Assembly (NCBI GenBank): GCA_947630965.1
Contig: CANRJO010000011.1
Location: 1-32,904, forward strand
Direction of reading: 5' to 3'
Source: an uncultured Alphaproteobacteria bacterium
GTDB taxonomy: Bacteria; Pseudomonadota; Alphaproteobacteria; RF32; CAG-239
Length of the DNA: 32,904 bases
The position numbers and the translations under genes are program-made. Positions 25,445 through 32,904 of the stretch are shown one piece after another; positions within the stretch are counted from its first letter, which is position 1, and every line of letters begins with the position of its first letter. The notes under the pieces were generated by a model that saw only the letters and a list, made by a program, of their open reading frames with translations, ran no database searches and was not told the origin of the DNA.

Positions 25445-26617
25445 TTAATGTTCGGCTTGCCACGAATCAGACGTTGGAACATCTGATAAGAGTATTGTTG
25501 CTTCTTTGACAGGGTGATATGTTTTGCCCTCCAAGACCAAGGTGTCGGCTGTGTTATGCGCTGTAATATATACGTTAGCTCCACCCAGCTTCATAATCTC
25601 CAAATATGCCGGCGCGGTGGAAGTACCGCTTAAAATAAAAGTTGCTTTTTTACCGTCCATATTCACACCGTTTTGAGCATTCAACACAACTTTTGATCCT
25701 TCACCAATTGTCAACATACTTTCTGCATTGTACGCATTACCATAGAAAACGTAGCTTGGTGTGCTAAATGTTAATTCGGCATGCCGAAGCGTGAGATGTG
25801 AACGTTTCATCAGAACACCTGTAGATATGACATTTAATGTTGAGTTCTCAACCAAAACCGTGGAATCGCCTATCAAATCTTTTGAAGTAGATACTGTGAC
25901 TTGAGCATCTTTAAACCGAAGATTGTGAGCATAATATGCCATTTGATAACCTTTGAGCGTAAATTGCATATTTCCCGATAAGGTCAAAACACCTTCCCCG
26001 CTAAAAATACCGGCATTATGACTGCCTAGTTGTTCAGTTATGGTCAAATTATTGACTTCTGCTTCATTGCCGCTATTTGCATTAATTAGAGTTACAGACT
26101 CCATCCCTTCGCCATTTGTAACAAGAGAAAGGTTTTGAAGTTTCGTTTGCGAGGTCAGATAAAATTTTTTAGCTCCGGGGATAGTCAGCATATGATTAGC
26201 ACCGTCAATCGTTGTATCACCTGACACCCAAAAATTAGAAACATCTGTCATGGTGATGTCGTTTCGCATGGTAACGACTTTGCATTGACGGGTTGTGACA
26301 AGGTCAGTTAGGCTTTGGGCATCGGTTGCCAGGCATGGTTTTTGACAAAGCGTCATGGCGGGATCTGATTTACACGAAATAACTGATGCACACCATGATG
26401 TTTTGTCGGATGATGTAAACCCCCACGCCGCACATTTGTAATTGACGCATTTTTTATAAGTTTTATCAAAAGGGCAAAAAATATAGCCATCATCTTTGCA
26501 ATTTGGATCTGATTCGGTGGAATAACCCATTTGAGAACAATCGGGCGTTTCCCGACACTCAACCGCATTCGCCGCATTTGCAAACATCAACACCAACAAA
26601 ACCAATAAATACCGCAT
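25445..26617 (-). CDS. Secreted protein: cysteine-rich module plus beta-helix
   Basis: The 390-residue precursor has a signal peptide (1-18, ending ANA). Residues 21-62 form the module C-x5-C-x12-C-x7-C-x8-C-x4-C with MGY, DGYIFCPFD and a following Y; it aligns closely with residues 27-67 of the left-edge gene. Four to six more cysteines follow (76-112). From about residue 110 to the end, cysteine stops and short beta-strands with repeated hydrophobic-polar pattern appear (TMTDVSNFWVSGDTTIDGAN, then LTLSGNMQFTLKG, STVLVENSTLNVIS), suggesting a right-handed beta-solenoid. There is no autotransporter barrel and no LPXTG or lipobox. AAGGAAAAGGT precedes the ATG. I do not recognise a named family; a surface or secreted adhesin is a guess. 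Confidence 0.85.
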   Translation of the reverse strand: MRYLLVLLVLMFANAANAVECRETPDCSQMGYSTESDPNCKDDGYIFCPFDKTYKKCVNYKCAAWGFTSSDKTSWCASVISCKSDPAMTLCQKPCLATDAQSLTDLVTTRQCKVVTMRNDITMTDVSNFWVSGDTTIDGANHMLTIPGAKKFYLTSQTKLQNLSLVTNGEGMESVTLINANSGNEAEVNNLTITEQLGSHNAGIFSGEGVLTLSGNMQFTLKGYQMAYYAHNLRFKDAQVTVSTSKDLIGDSTVLVENSTLNVISTGVLMKRSHLTLRHAELTFSTPSYVFYGNAYNAESMLTIGEGSKVVLNAQNGVNMDGKKATFILSGTSTAPAYLEIMKLGGANVYITAHNTADTLVLEGKTYHPVKEATILLSDVPTSDSWQAEH

Positions 26618-26656
26618 ACCTTTTCCTTTCTTCTCTTAATCGCGACCACCTCTTTT

Positions 26657-26759
26657 TGTCATCCTGAGCTTTGCCCGTAGGGCATTCGCGAAGGATCCAG
26701 GAAAAAAGTAGCTATATTATTTGTCCTGGACTCTTCGGACTAAAGTCCTCAGAGTGACG
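26657..26759. repeat. Degenerate palindromic intergenic repeat
   Basis: The left arm (GTCATCCTGAG at 26658-26668, then CGAAGGATCCAGGA at 26689-26702) and right arm (TCCTGGACTCTTCGG at 26724-26738, then CTCAGAGTGAC at 26748-26758) are imperfect inverted repeats. The words TCATCCTGAG and GAAGGATCC recur in intergenic palindromic repeats of many bacterial genomes. It probably belongs to a dispersed, non-coding, MITE- or REP-like family. A single copy is present in this window. Confidence 0.65.
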
Positions 26760-26791
26760 TTATGGGAATGTTTCTTCCCGTTCACAAAAAA

Positions 26792-26905
26792 GCAATTTAA
26801 AGGTACCTTTAAATTGCTATGGTTTTTAAAGTATGCGGATGTTGATTCTGCGGGATTTTTTGGGCTTGACAACGCATCAAATTTAAGGTACCTTAAAATT
26901 GCTTT
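26792..26905. repeat. GGTACC inverted-repeat element, copy 2
   Basis: The left arm sits in a perfect 28-base palindrome (26791-26818) centred on GGTACC at 26802-26807. The right arm, around AAGGTACCTT at 26885-26894 with flanking AAATTTAAGG and TTAAAATTGC, is an imperfect inverted copy of the left. The interior contains GCTTGACAAC, as in copy 1 at 1593-1689. The element lies about 175 bases upstream of the minus-strand cysteine-rich gene at 26617. Confidence 0.6.
26866..26894 (+). promoter_or_regulatory. Candidate sigma70 promoter in GGTACC element, copy 2
   Basis: TTGACA (26866-26871) and TACCTT (26889-26894) with a 17-base spacer, identical in design to 1654-1682. No plus-strand gene follows: the predicted start near 26902 is only about 20 bases from the terminator hairpin. 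A short RNA of about 50 bases is possible. Confidence 0.4.
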
Positions 26906-26916
26906 ATTAAAGCAAC

Positions 26917-26950
26917 AAAAAACGTCCGAAGAAATCGGACGTTTTTTTTA
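26917..26950. terminator. Bidirectional intrinsic terminator
   Basis: AACGTCCGA (26921-26929), loop AGAAA, TCGGACGTT (26935-26943), followed by T-run to 26949 on the plus strand and by a T-run (complement of the A-run 26917-26920) on the minus strand. On the minus strand it is the first good terminator after rbfA, so it likely ends the rimP-rbfA operon. Confidence 0.85.
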
Positions 26951-26966
26951 TTTACTCCCAAGCCGA

Positions 26967-27093
26967 GGGAATGCGGAGAGTGGTGCAGATAAAGTCGTTT
27001 TAAGGGCGAGCAAAATTCTAGTGTACAAAAAAGGTACATGAATTTTGCGAGACCCGAAAAAACGGCTTTAGATGTGCCGCTATACGCGTTCCC
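26967..27093 (+). other. Long imperfect hairpin next to rbfA
   Basis: The left arm (26967 onward, GGGAATGCG...AAAGTCGTTTT...GCAAAATTC...GTGTAC) pairs with the right arm (ending ...CGCGTTCCC at 27093) over about 60 positions, with a short loop around 27027-27032. At six positions the arms differ by a transition, and in each case the plus-strand RNA would keep a G-U pair while the minus-strand RNA would have an A-C mismatch. The right arm ends on the last base of the rbfA stop codon. It may be a structured RNA on the plus strand, part of the rbfA 3' untranslated region, or an old palindromic repeat. Confidence 0.45.
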
Positions 27094-27473
27094 TAAACGC
27101 CTTTCTCCAAGTCGCGAGCAACCTTAGGATGGCGGAGAAGCTTTTCTATTTTATCCACCTCTGCAAACGTATCATCAGCACGGAAAGTCAAATCAGGCGT
27201 GTAACGAAGCTGAAGCTTGGTGGCGATTTGCTTTTTGAAAATCCACGCATCAGCATTGAGCTCTTCCAAAACAAGCCCTAAATCTTTGCCATTAAGAGTC
27301 ATGATGTAGGCATGCGCATACTTTAAGTCGGGCGAAACACGAACTTCCGTCACGGTAATAAACGCGGACTTTACGGTTTCACTCCGGATATCGCCCCGCT
27401 CCAAAACGGAAGTAATCACACGCTTAATTTCTTGACCGACACGGAGCTGACGTTGAGATAGTTCTTTTTCCAT
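27093..27473 (-). CDS. rbfA: 30S ribosome-binding factor A
   Basis: RbfA binds the 30S subunit during late maturation of 16S rRNA. The 126-residue protein has the KH-like fold pattern: RQLRVGQEIKRVITSVLERG at the start, VTEVRVSPDLKYAHAYIMTL with the characteristic VSPDL motif, then LRYTPDLTFRADDTFAEVDKIEKLL, which carries the family's L-R-x-x-P-x-L-x-F-x-x-D-x-S/T motif. GGAG precedes the ATG, which lies 11 bases after infB. It is the last gene of the operon here; truB, often next in this order, is absent. Confidence 0.96.
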   Translation of the reverse strand: MEKELSQRQLRVGQEIKRVITSVLERGDIRSETVKSAFITVTEVRVSPDLKYAHAYIMTLNGKDLGLVLEELNADAWIFKKQIATKLQLRYTPDLTFRADDTFAEVDKIEKLLRHPKVARDLEKGV

Positions 27474-27484
27474 AGGTTTTCTCC

Positions 27485-29947
27485 TTAAAGTGTGGCGGCA
27501 ATAGTTTCAAGCTCATAGCATTCGATAAAGTCGCCAACTTGAATATCGCTATAATTTTCAAAGCTCATGCCGCATTCATAACCTTCGCGAACTTCCTTAA
27601 CGTCTTCTTTAAAGCGTTTCAATTGCGCAAGATTACCGTCATGAATCACCACGTTATCACGCAACAAGCGAACTTTGGCACCACGTTTGACGAGCCCTTC
27701 GGTCACCATGCAACCGCCAACCTTGCCAACACCTGTGATGTTAAAGACGTTGCGGATTTCAGCATAGCCCAAAAGTTTTTCTCTGATTTCAGGCGAGAGC
27801 AAGCCTTCCAAGCCCTTCTTAACATCATCGGCGACATCATAAATAATGGAATAATAACGGATATCAACCCCGTCACGACGCGCCATATCGCGCGCTTGCG
27901 GAATGGCGCGGACGTTAAACCCGATGATAAAAGCGTTAGAGGCTTTAGCAAGCGAAATATCCGATTCTGAAATCGGACCAACCGCCGAGTGCAAAACATG
28001 CACCGAAACTTCATCAGTGGAGAGCTTTTTAATCGTGCCCTCAATCGCCTCAATGGAGCCTTGAACATCGGCCTTGATAATAACCGACAGATATTTGGAT
28101 TCGCCTGATTTAATTTTATCAAGCATCAATTCCATAGCTGATTTTGCGCTCTTCACCAGCTTGGCGTCACGTTCTTTGCGAATACGATAACTTGTCACTT
28201 CTTTGGCTTGGTTTTCATCTTTGACCACAATAAAGTTATCGCCGGCGGACGGTGTACCCTGCAAGCCCAAAACCTCAACTGGCGTGGCGGGCAAAGCCTC
28301 CAAAACCTTTTTGCCATGCTCGTTAAACATCGCGCGGACATGCCCCCATTCCTTACCGGCAATGAAAATATCACCCACTTTAAGCGTGCCATTTTGCACC
28401 AAAATTGTCGCCACACTACCGCGGCCTTTTTCCATTTTCGCTTCAACAACCGTGCCTTCGCCGTTCCTGTTCGGGTTGGCGCGCAAGTTCAAAATTTCCG
28501 CCTGAAGCAAAATAGCTTCCAAAAGTTTATCAATGTTAATGCGCTTTTTGGCGGAAACTTCAGCGCACAAACATTCGCCGCCCATTTCCTCCACGGCAAT
28601 ACCGTGTTGCAAAAGCTCGGTCTTGACCTTCATCGGATCAGCCCCTGGCAGGTCAATTTTATTAATCGCCACCACAATCGGTACTTCCGCAGCTTGCGCG
28701 TGACGAATGGCCTCAATGGTTTGAGGCATAATGCCATCATTGGCGGCCACCACCAACACCACAATATCGGTCACTTTCGCACCGCGAGCGCGCATTTCGG
28801 AGAATGCCTCATGCCCCGGCGTATCAATAAACGTAATTTTCTGCCCGCCGTTAACCTCAATTTGATAAGCACCAATATGTTGCGTGATACCGCCAGCTTC
28901 TTTGGCAGCAACGTTTGTTTCGCGCAAAGCATCCAAAAGCGAAGTTTTACCATGGTCAACGTGCCCCATAACAGTCACCACCGGCGCACGCGGCAATAAA
29001 TCAGCTTCCGTATCAGCCGGACCGCCGAGCCCTTCTTCAACATCGCTGTCCGCCACACGCTTAAACTTATGCCCCATTTCCTCAACAATAATTTGTGCCG
29101 TATCGGCATCTATCGCCTGGTTAATGGTGGCCATCACGCCCAACGACATCAACTTTTTAATCACTTCCGCGCTTTTTTCAGCCATACGGTTGGCAAGCTC
29201 TTGAACGGTAATCACTTCCGGAATAATCACTTCTTTAATGATTTTTTCCTGCGGCGCCTGCACCACAATCGGCTTAGGTTGCTTGCGCTTAAAGCGGCGA
29301 CGTGGCGCACCAAAGCCATAATCGTCATCATCGTCATCAGAAGCATTCATATAGTTGTTGACATTAATTTTGTTGTTCCGCCGTGGCGATTCAAAACTGC
29401 GCTTTTGAATTTTCTTACGTTCCTGCTCAAAAGTTTCTTCTTTAGATAGGGGGCGTGAAGATTTTTTATAATCCTCGTCATCATCGTCAAAATCTTTTTG
29501 TTTTTTCTTATTAAAGTGGCGGTCTTCCTCAACAACCGGCGGCTGATTCTGAATTTCTTTGCGGTGCTGTTCTTTTGCCTGTTCCTTAGCCTGCTTTTCA
29601 GCCTGTTTTTCGGCCTCTTTTTTAAGACGAGCCTCTTCCTCAAGACGCTGATTTTTTTCTTCCTCGCGCTGTTTTTGGCGCAAGATTTCTTTTTCTTCCT
29701 GTTCCTGACGCCGCTTTGCCTCGTGCTCTTTAGCCTCGGCAATCAGCTTTAATTTTTGAGCGGTTGCCTCATCAATTTTCTGCACTTTGACCGGTTCAGG
29801 GGCGTTTGGGTTCACCACACGTTTTTTCCGCACTTCAACCTGAACCATTTTTTTGCCGTCAGAGGCGCTGCTCCGTCCCGCATTTTTTAACGTGAGGGTA
29901 GATTTACCGGATAATGTTAATTTTATTTTTGCATTATCTTCTGCCAT
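27485..29947 (-). CDS. infB: Translation initiation factor IF-2
   Basis: IF-2 is the GTPase that places initiator tRNA on the 30S subunit and promotes subunit joining. ATG 29947 ([15 protein letters not shown]) is chosen: GGAGA lies about 10 bases upstream, whereas the TTG at 29965 has none. This gives 820 residues. The N-terminal part has a short IF2-associated motif, then a long Lys/Glu/Gln-rich segment (about 70-235), an IF2-N domain (about 243-295) and the G domain: GHVDHGKT (328-335), [25 protein letters not shown] and SAKKR. Domains II, III and IV follow, ending with [20 protein letters not shown]. No alternate in-frame starts for shorter isoforms were assessed. Confidence 0.98.
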   Translation of the reverse strand: MAEDNAKIKLTLSGKSTLTLKNAGRSSASDGKKMVQVEVRKKRVVNPNAPEPVKVQKIDEATAQKLKLIAEAKEHEAKRRQEQEEKEILRQKQREEEKNQRLEEEARLKKEAEKQAEKQAKEQAKEQHRKEIQNQPPVVEEDRHFNKKKQKDFDDDDEDYKKSSRPLSKEETFEQERKKIQKRSFESPRRNNKINVNNYMNASDDDDDDYGFGAPRRRFKRKQPKPIVVQAPQEKIIKEVIIPEVITVQELANRMAEKSAEVIKKLMSLGVMATINQAIDADTAQIIVEEMGHKFKRVADSDVEEGLGGPADTEADLLPRAPVVTVMGHVDHGKTSLLDALRETNVAAKEAGGITQHIGAYQIEVNGGQKITFIDTPGHEAFSEMRARGAKVTDIVVLVVAANDGIMPQTIEAIRHAQAAEVPIVVAINKIDLPGADPMKVKTELLQHGIAVEEMGGECLCAEVSAKKRINIDKLLEAILLQAEILNLRANPNRNGEGTVVEAKMEKGRGSVATILVQNGTLKVGDIFIAGKEWGHVRAMFNEHGKKVLEALPATPVEVLGLQGTPSAGDNFIVVKDENQAKEVTSYRIRKERDAKLVKSAKSAMELMLDKIKSGESKYLSVIIKADVQGSIEAIEGTIKKLSTDEVSVHVLHSAVGPISESDISLAKASNAFIIGFNVRAIPQARDMARRDGVDIRYYSIIYDVADDVKKGLEGLLSPEIREKLLGYAEIRNVFNITGVGKVGGCMVTEGLVKRGAKVRLLRDNVVIHDGNLAQLKRFKEDVKEVREGYECGMSFENYSDIQVGDFIECYELETIAATL

Positions 29948-29970
29948 ATTATCTGTTCTCCACAATCCCT

Positions 29971-30540
29971 TTAATCAAGAAAATCCTGATATTTTTTGAT
30001 GTTATCATAAACCATTTTTTGCATTGGACCTTTCAAAACCGCCAGATGTACCGTACTCACCCGATCAAGCGCCGCATCCAAATCCGCTGAGAGGTAGGGG
30101 CGCAAAACCTCAAGCCCCTCGGCCTGTTTCTCCAGTTTACGGCAACCATCGGGCGCGGCGTCTTGCGCCTGAATAATGAAAGCCACCTGCCCTTTCTCAA
30201 GCTTATCTTTCACTTTTTCAAAGCCACTCACGAGCGCCCCTGCTTTCACTGCCAAATTAAGACTTTCCAAACCTTTTTTATAAAGCAATTTCTCAACTGT
30301 TTCCAAAAGATCTGGCTCAATTTTTAAGCTGAGATGAACGGCTTTAACAAAGAAATTACCCTTCAAAGCCTTGGCAAGCGCCTGACGCGAGTTGGAAACA
30401 TACAGCCCCCGCCCCGGAATTTTTTTGTTAAAATCCGGAAGCAGACGGCTGTCTTCAGTCACGACAAAGCGCAAAAGCTCTTCCTTCGGCTGAACAACGC
30501 CTGTCGCAATGCACTTTCTTTCTGTTTCCTCTTGCTTCAT
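29971..30540 (-). CDS. ylxR: YlxR-domain RNA-binding protein with L7Ae-like C-terminus
   Basis: Residues 1-80 form the YlxR (DUF448) domain with [19 protein letters not shown] and the PGRGLYVS motif. Residues 90-189 ([20 protein letters not shown], then [17 protein letters not shown]) resemble an L7Ae/L30e-type RNA-binding fold, a fusion common in alphaproteobacteria. The gene sits between nusA and infB as in most genomes, 17 bases after nusA. YlxR proteins bind RNA and have been linked to RNase P and transcription control; the exact role here is not known. Confidence 0.92.
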   Translation of the reverse strand: MKQEETERKCIATGVVQPKEELLRFVVTEDSRLLPDFNKKIPGRGLYVSNSRQALAKALKGNFFVKAVHLSLKIEPDLLETVEKLLYKKGLESLNLAVKAGALVSGFEKVKDKLEKGQVAFIIQAQDAAPDGCRKLEKQAEGLEVLRPYLSADLDAALDRVSTVHLAVLKGPMQKMVYDNIKKYQDFLD

Positions 30541-30557
30541 GAAAGCTCCATCTCGGT

Positions 30558-32081
30558 TTATTGTTGATCCTCAGCATACCAGTGTTCACGCGCCGCCATA
30601 ATGATGCGGTTAGCTTCCACCTGTGTTAAGGCTTCGGCGCCCAAAATTTCCAAAAGCTCATCAGCTGCCAAATCCGCCAAGTCATCAAGCGTTTTCACAC
30701 CGTTTTCAGCAAGCTTGATAATCATATCTTGATCCAAGCCGTCAACGGTTTTGAGCTGTTCATCAATGCCCAAAGCTTTGCTCTTCTCGGCAAATGTTGC
30801 GTTACGCTTTTCAACATATTCCTTAGCACGGTTTTGAAGTTCGGTTGCAACATCTTCATCAAAACCCTCAATTTCAGAAAGTTCTTTCAAGTCAACAAAC
30901 GCCACTTCATCAATGGTAGAAAAGCCCTCGGCAATCAACAGATGCGCAATCATCTCATCAACGTCTAAAGCTTCCATAAAGCGTTGTGAACGCACCTTGT
31001 TTTCATTGGCGCGACGTTCTTGCTCTTGTGCCTCAGTCAAAACATCAATATCGGCGCCCAAAAGCTGCGAAGCCAACTTCACATTTTGTCCGCGCCGACC
31101 AATCGCAATAGAAAATTGCTCTTCCGGCACAACGGCTTCCATACGGTTGTTTTCTTCATCAATCACCACCTTAGTGACTTCCGCCGGCGACAACGCTGAC
31201 ACCAAATATTGGGCACGATCCTCGGAATAAGGTACAATATCAATCTTTTCGCCCTGCAACTCGGTCACAACCGCCTGCACGCGAATACCTCTTAAACCAA
31301 CGCAAGCGCCCACGGGGTCAACAGTCATATCATTGGCACGCACGGCAATTTTCGCCTTAGAACCGGGGTCACGTGCCACGCCCATAATTTCAACAATGCC
31401 GTCATAAATTTCCGGCACTTCGGAGGTGAAAAGTTTCGCCATAAATTCGGGGCAAGTACGTGATAAGAAAATTTGTGGTCCGCGGTTTTCACGGCGCACA
31501 TCCAAAACATAAGCACGCACACGATCGCCGTTTTTGAACTTTTCTCTCGGGATCATTTCATCGTGACGCAACACAGCCTCGGTTTTGCCAATGTCTAACA
31601 CCACATTGCCGAACTCGGCGCGTTTGACAGTACCATTAATAATGGTGCCGATTTTTTCTTTATATTCTTCATATTGGCGGTTACGCTCAGCATCGCGCAC
31701 TTTTTGCACAATCACCTGTTTCGCGGTTTGCGCGGCAATACGGCCAAAATCAATCGGGGGCAAGGGGTCAATCAAGAAATCGCCAACTTTGAGGTTTTTA
31801 TCATAAGCCTTGGCATCACTCAAACGCAGCTGCGCCGCCTCATTTTCCACTTCGGCATCATCAGGCACAACCTCGCGATAACGTGAAAGCGAAATAGCGC
31901 CCGTTTTACGGTCAATCACAGCGCGGATATCATGCTCCATACCATAACGTGAACGCCCTGCCTTTTGAATGGCAACTTCCATAGCGACAAAGACATCTTC
32001 TTTATCAATATTTTTCTCACGCGCGACCGTATCCGCCACAAGGACGATTTCAGGACGCGGCATATTTTCAGTATTTTCCAT
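30558..32081 (-). CDS. nusA: Transcription termination/antitermination protein NusA
   Basis: NusA binds RNA polymerase and nascent RNA and modulates pausing, termination and antitermination. The order of domains is N-terminal RNAP-binding domain (about 1-130), S1 (about 135-200, IGTIINGTVKRAEFGNVVLDIG), KH1 (VGACVGLRGIRVQAVV), KH2 (SIAIGRRGQNVKLASQLLG) and two C-terminal acidic helix-hairpin-helix repeats (about 365-430 and 440-500), as in E. coli-type NusA. Two adjacent ATGs exist; 32081 lies 6 bases from AAGGGG (32088-32093) and 32084 only 3, so the second is preferred. It gives 507 residues. Follows rimP by 15 bases. Confidence 0.97.
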   Translation of the reverse strand: MENTENMPRPEIVLVADTVAREKNIDKEDVFVAMEVAIQKAGRSRYGMEHDIRAVIDRKTGAISLSRYREVVPDDAEVENEAAQLRLSDAKAYDKNLKVGDFLIDPLPPIDFGRIAAQTAKQVIVQKVRDAERNRQYEEYKEKIGTIINGTVKRAEFGNVVLDIGKTEAVLRHDEMIPREKFKNGDRVRAYVLDVRRENRGPQIFLSRTCPEFMAKLFTSEVPEIYDGIVEIMGVARDPGSKAKIAVRANDMTVDPVGACVGLRGIRVQAVVTELQGEKIDIVPYSEDRAQYLVSALSPAEVTKVVIDEENNRMEAVVPEEQFSIAIGRRGQNVKLASQLLGADIDVLTEAQEQERRANENKVRSQRFMEALDVDEMIAHLLIAEGFSTIDEVAFVDLKELSEIEGFDEDVATELQNRAKEYVEKRNATFAEKSKALGIDEQLKTVDGLDQDMIIKLAENGVKTLDDLADLAADELLEILGAEALTQVEANRIIMAAREHWYAEDQQ

Positions 32082-32096
32082 CATTTACCCCTTAAA

Positions 32097-32600
32097 TTAA
32101 AGTTCGTTTTCTTGTTTGGTTTCATATTCCGCCAAAAGTTCATCGGTTAGAACAATTTTGGCTTTGGCAATGTTTTGAAAAGGCACAACATATTCCGTCC
32201 CTTCCATCAAAAGATGAATTTGATCTTTCGAGTCGGTATCGGTCAATTCCCCTTTAAATCTTTTGCGATCATCGATAGGTTCCAAAGTTTCAAGCTTAAT
32301 GAGCTTGCCTTTGAAACGCTTAAAATGCTTTATTTTTGTAAGTGGACGATCAACCCCCGGCGAGCTCACTTCAAGCTGATAACGCCCCTTGATTGGATCT
32401 TTTTCATCCAAAACAGCGGAAAGCGCGCGGCTGACTTTAGCGCAATCATCCACCATGATGTCGCGGCTACCATCGGGAATATCAATCATCACCTGCAAGA
32501 CAGGGTTTGTTTTGCCCACCGTCAGGATTCGGATTGTCTCATAGCCCAATTTTTCAACCACAGGCTCAAGCATATCTTGTAAAACGTGTTTTTCCATCAT
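32097..32600 (-). CDS. rimP: Ribosome maturation factor RimP
   Basis: RimP helps assemble the 30S subunit. The 167-residue protein has the N-terminal domain with LQDMLEPVVEKLGYE and VMIDIPDGSRDIMVDDCAKV, the hallmark YQLEVSSPGVDRPL between domains, and the C-terminal SH3-like barrel (KGKLIKLETLEPID, FKGELTD, then VPFQNIAKAKIV). Two adjacent ATG codons (32600, 32597) could start it; AAGGAAA lies just upstream. It is the first gene of rimP-nusA-ylxR-infB-rbfA and has a hairpin with T-run in its leader. Confidence 0.96.
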   Translation of the reverse strand: MMEKHVLQDMLEPVVEKLGYETIRILTVGKTNPVLQVMIDIPDGSRDIMVDDCAKVSRALSAVLDEKDPIKGRYQLEVSSPGVDRPLTKIKHFKRFKGKLIKLETLEPIDDRKRFKGELTDTDSKDQIHLLMEGTEYVVPFQNIAKAKIVLTDELLAEYETKQENEL

Positions 32601-32612
32601 TTTCCTTTTTTT

Positions 32613-32642
32613 CTAAAAAAGAAGCGGGGCAAAAGCCCCACT
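32613..32642 (-). terminator. Terminator/attenuator hairpin in front of rimP
   Basis: On the minus strand, AGTGGGGC pairs with GCCCCGCT (one G-U) around a TTTT loop, followed by the T-rich CTTTTTTAG. It lies downstream of the candidate promoter at 32675-32702 and only 13 bases before rimP. It may be an attenuator for the operon. Alternatively it ends the upstream minus-strand gene and the operon promoter lies elsewhere. Confidence 0.7.
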
Positions 32643-32674
32643 ACACAACTAAATTAACGAAAGGATTGTCAAGA

Positions 32675-32702
32675 TATATAACACAAAAAAACATAATGTA
32701 AA
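32675..32702 (-). promoter_or_regulatory. Candidate promoter of the rimP-rbfA operon
   Basis: On the minus strand TTTACA (32702-32697) and TATATA (32680-32675) are 16 bases apart. Transcription would start near 32668, giving a leader of about 68 bases containing the hairpin at 32613-32642. A TTGACA at 32672-32667 has no good -10 partner downstream. Confidence 0.4.
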
Positions 32703-32733
32703 GCATTTTTTTAAAAAAGTGGAAAAAAAGCCT

Positions 32734-32904
32734 TCAAAGCTCCAGTTCGGCAATATTAATAACTTTTTTCTTAAGCTTTTCTGCCAACTTCACAGCTTTA
32801 TACGCCCCGCCATAATGACGCGTGATGTAACAAAGAATGATATCGGCATTTTTGACCATGTACTCATTGCGCTTGACAATAGCCGCTTTCCAAGGAACAT
32901 GGTA
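32734..32904 (-). CDS. Probable SLOG/YpsA-like (DUF1273) protein, C-terminal 56 residues
   Basis: An open frame enters from the right edge and ends at TGA 32736-32734. The 56 residues read YHVPWKAAIV, then RNEYMVKNADIILCYI (likely core strand), YGGAYKAVKLAEK and VINIAEL. The pattern R-N-x2-M-V-x3-D-x-I/L-x-x-Y, then GG-x-x-x-A-V-x-x-A, then K-V-I-N is that of SLOG-superfamily nucleotide-binding proteins such as YpsA. The N-terminal two-thirds lie outside the window, so the assignment is tentative. A short stem AGCTT/AGGCT with T-run at 32743-32724 may be its terminator. Confidence 0.55.
   Translation of the reverse strand, partial: YHVPWKAAIVKRNEYMVKNADIILCYITRHYGGAYKAVKLAEKLKKKVINIAELEL

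Noticed and set aside
26967-27093. 6S RNA or SRP RNA in the rbfA-adjacent hairpin
   Set aside because: The length is too short for 6S, there is no central bubble of the right kind, and the conserved GGAAG/AGCAG-type core of SRP RNA is missing.
28208-28999. 263-residue open frame on the plus strand
   Set aside because: It lies entirely antisense to infB, whose G-domain motifs are intact, and the translation shows no domain or ribosome binding site.

Overview
The window looks like a chromosomal piece of a moderately AT-rich alphaproteobacterium, probably an uncultured host-associated one. The support is the dcw genes mraY, ftsW, murB, ftsQ, ftsA and ftsZ, the rimP-nusA-ylxR-infB-rbfA operon with a long two-domain YlxR protein, a FtsZ with a long acidic linker, and outer-membrane and periplasmic proteins of Gram-negative type. 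The taxonomic placement is an inference from gene content. No rRNA, tRNA, CRISPR array, prophage or transposase was found.

Layout. (1) 1-1379, minus: the 5' part of a secreted cysteine-rich repeat protein that runs off the left edge. (2) 1380-1818: a 439-base spacer holding a large stem-loop, a GGTACC-centred inverted-repeat element and candidate mraY promoters. (3) 1819-8815, plus: a compact division and wall operon, mraY-ftsW-murB-ftsQ-ftsA-ftsZ, without the murD, murG, murC and ddl genes usually found between these genes, closed by a strong terminator. (4) 8866-13275, minus: a FtsB-like protein, an M23 endopeptidase, a bactofilin, smpB and an MsbA-like ABC exporter, preceded by a small outer-membrane barrel gene with its own terminator (13366-13987). 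(5) 14162-19850, plus: a tight five-gene run encoding family 5 uracil-DNA glycosylase, an OpgB-like sulfatase-fold membrane enzyme, a CDP-alcohol phosphatidyltransferase, a DsbD-like thiol reductase and a choline-kinase/APH-fold kinase. (6) 19847-22628, minus: a MATE exporter and a PhoR-like histidine kinase. (7) mutS, plus. (8) 25445-26617, minus: a second secreted protein that starts with the same cysteine module as the left-edge gene but continues as a beta-helix. (9) 26618-27092: a 475-base spacer with a degenerate palindromic repeat, a second GGTACC element, a terminator and a ~127-base hairpin. (10) 27093-32600, minus: rimP-nusA-ylxR-infB-rbfA. (11) the 3' end of a probable SLOG-fold gene at the right edge.

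Most of the window is envelope biology (wall synthesis, division, cell-shape proteins, lipid/glycan modification, export, periplasmic thiol chemistry) plus core translation. The least explained part is the pair of secreted cysteine-rich proteins at 1-1379 and 25445-26617. They share a six-cysteine N-terminal module with nearly identical spacing, and both have paired GGTACC inverted repeats 150-250 bases upstream. They look like members of a modular surface-protein family that I cannot name.
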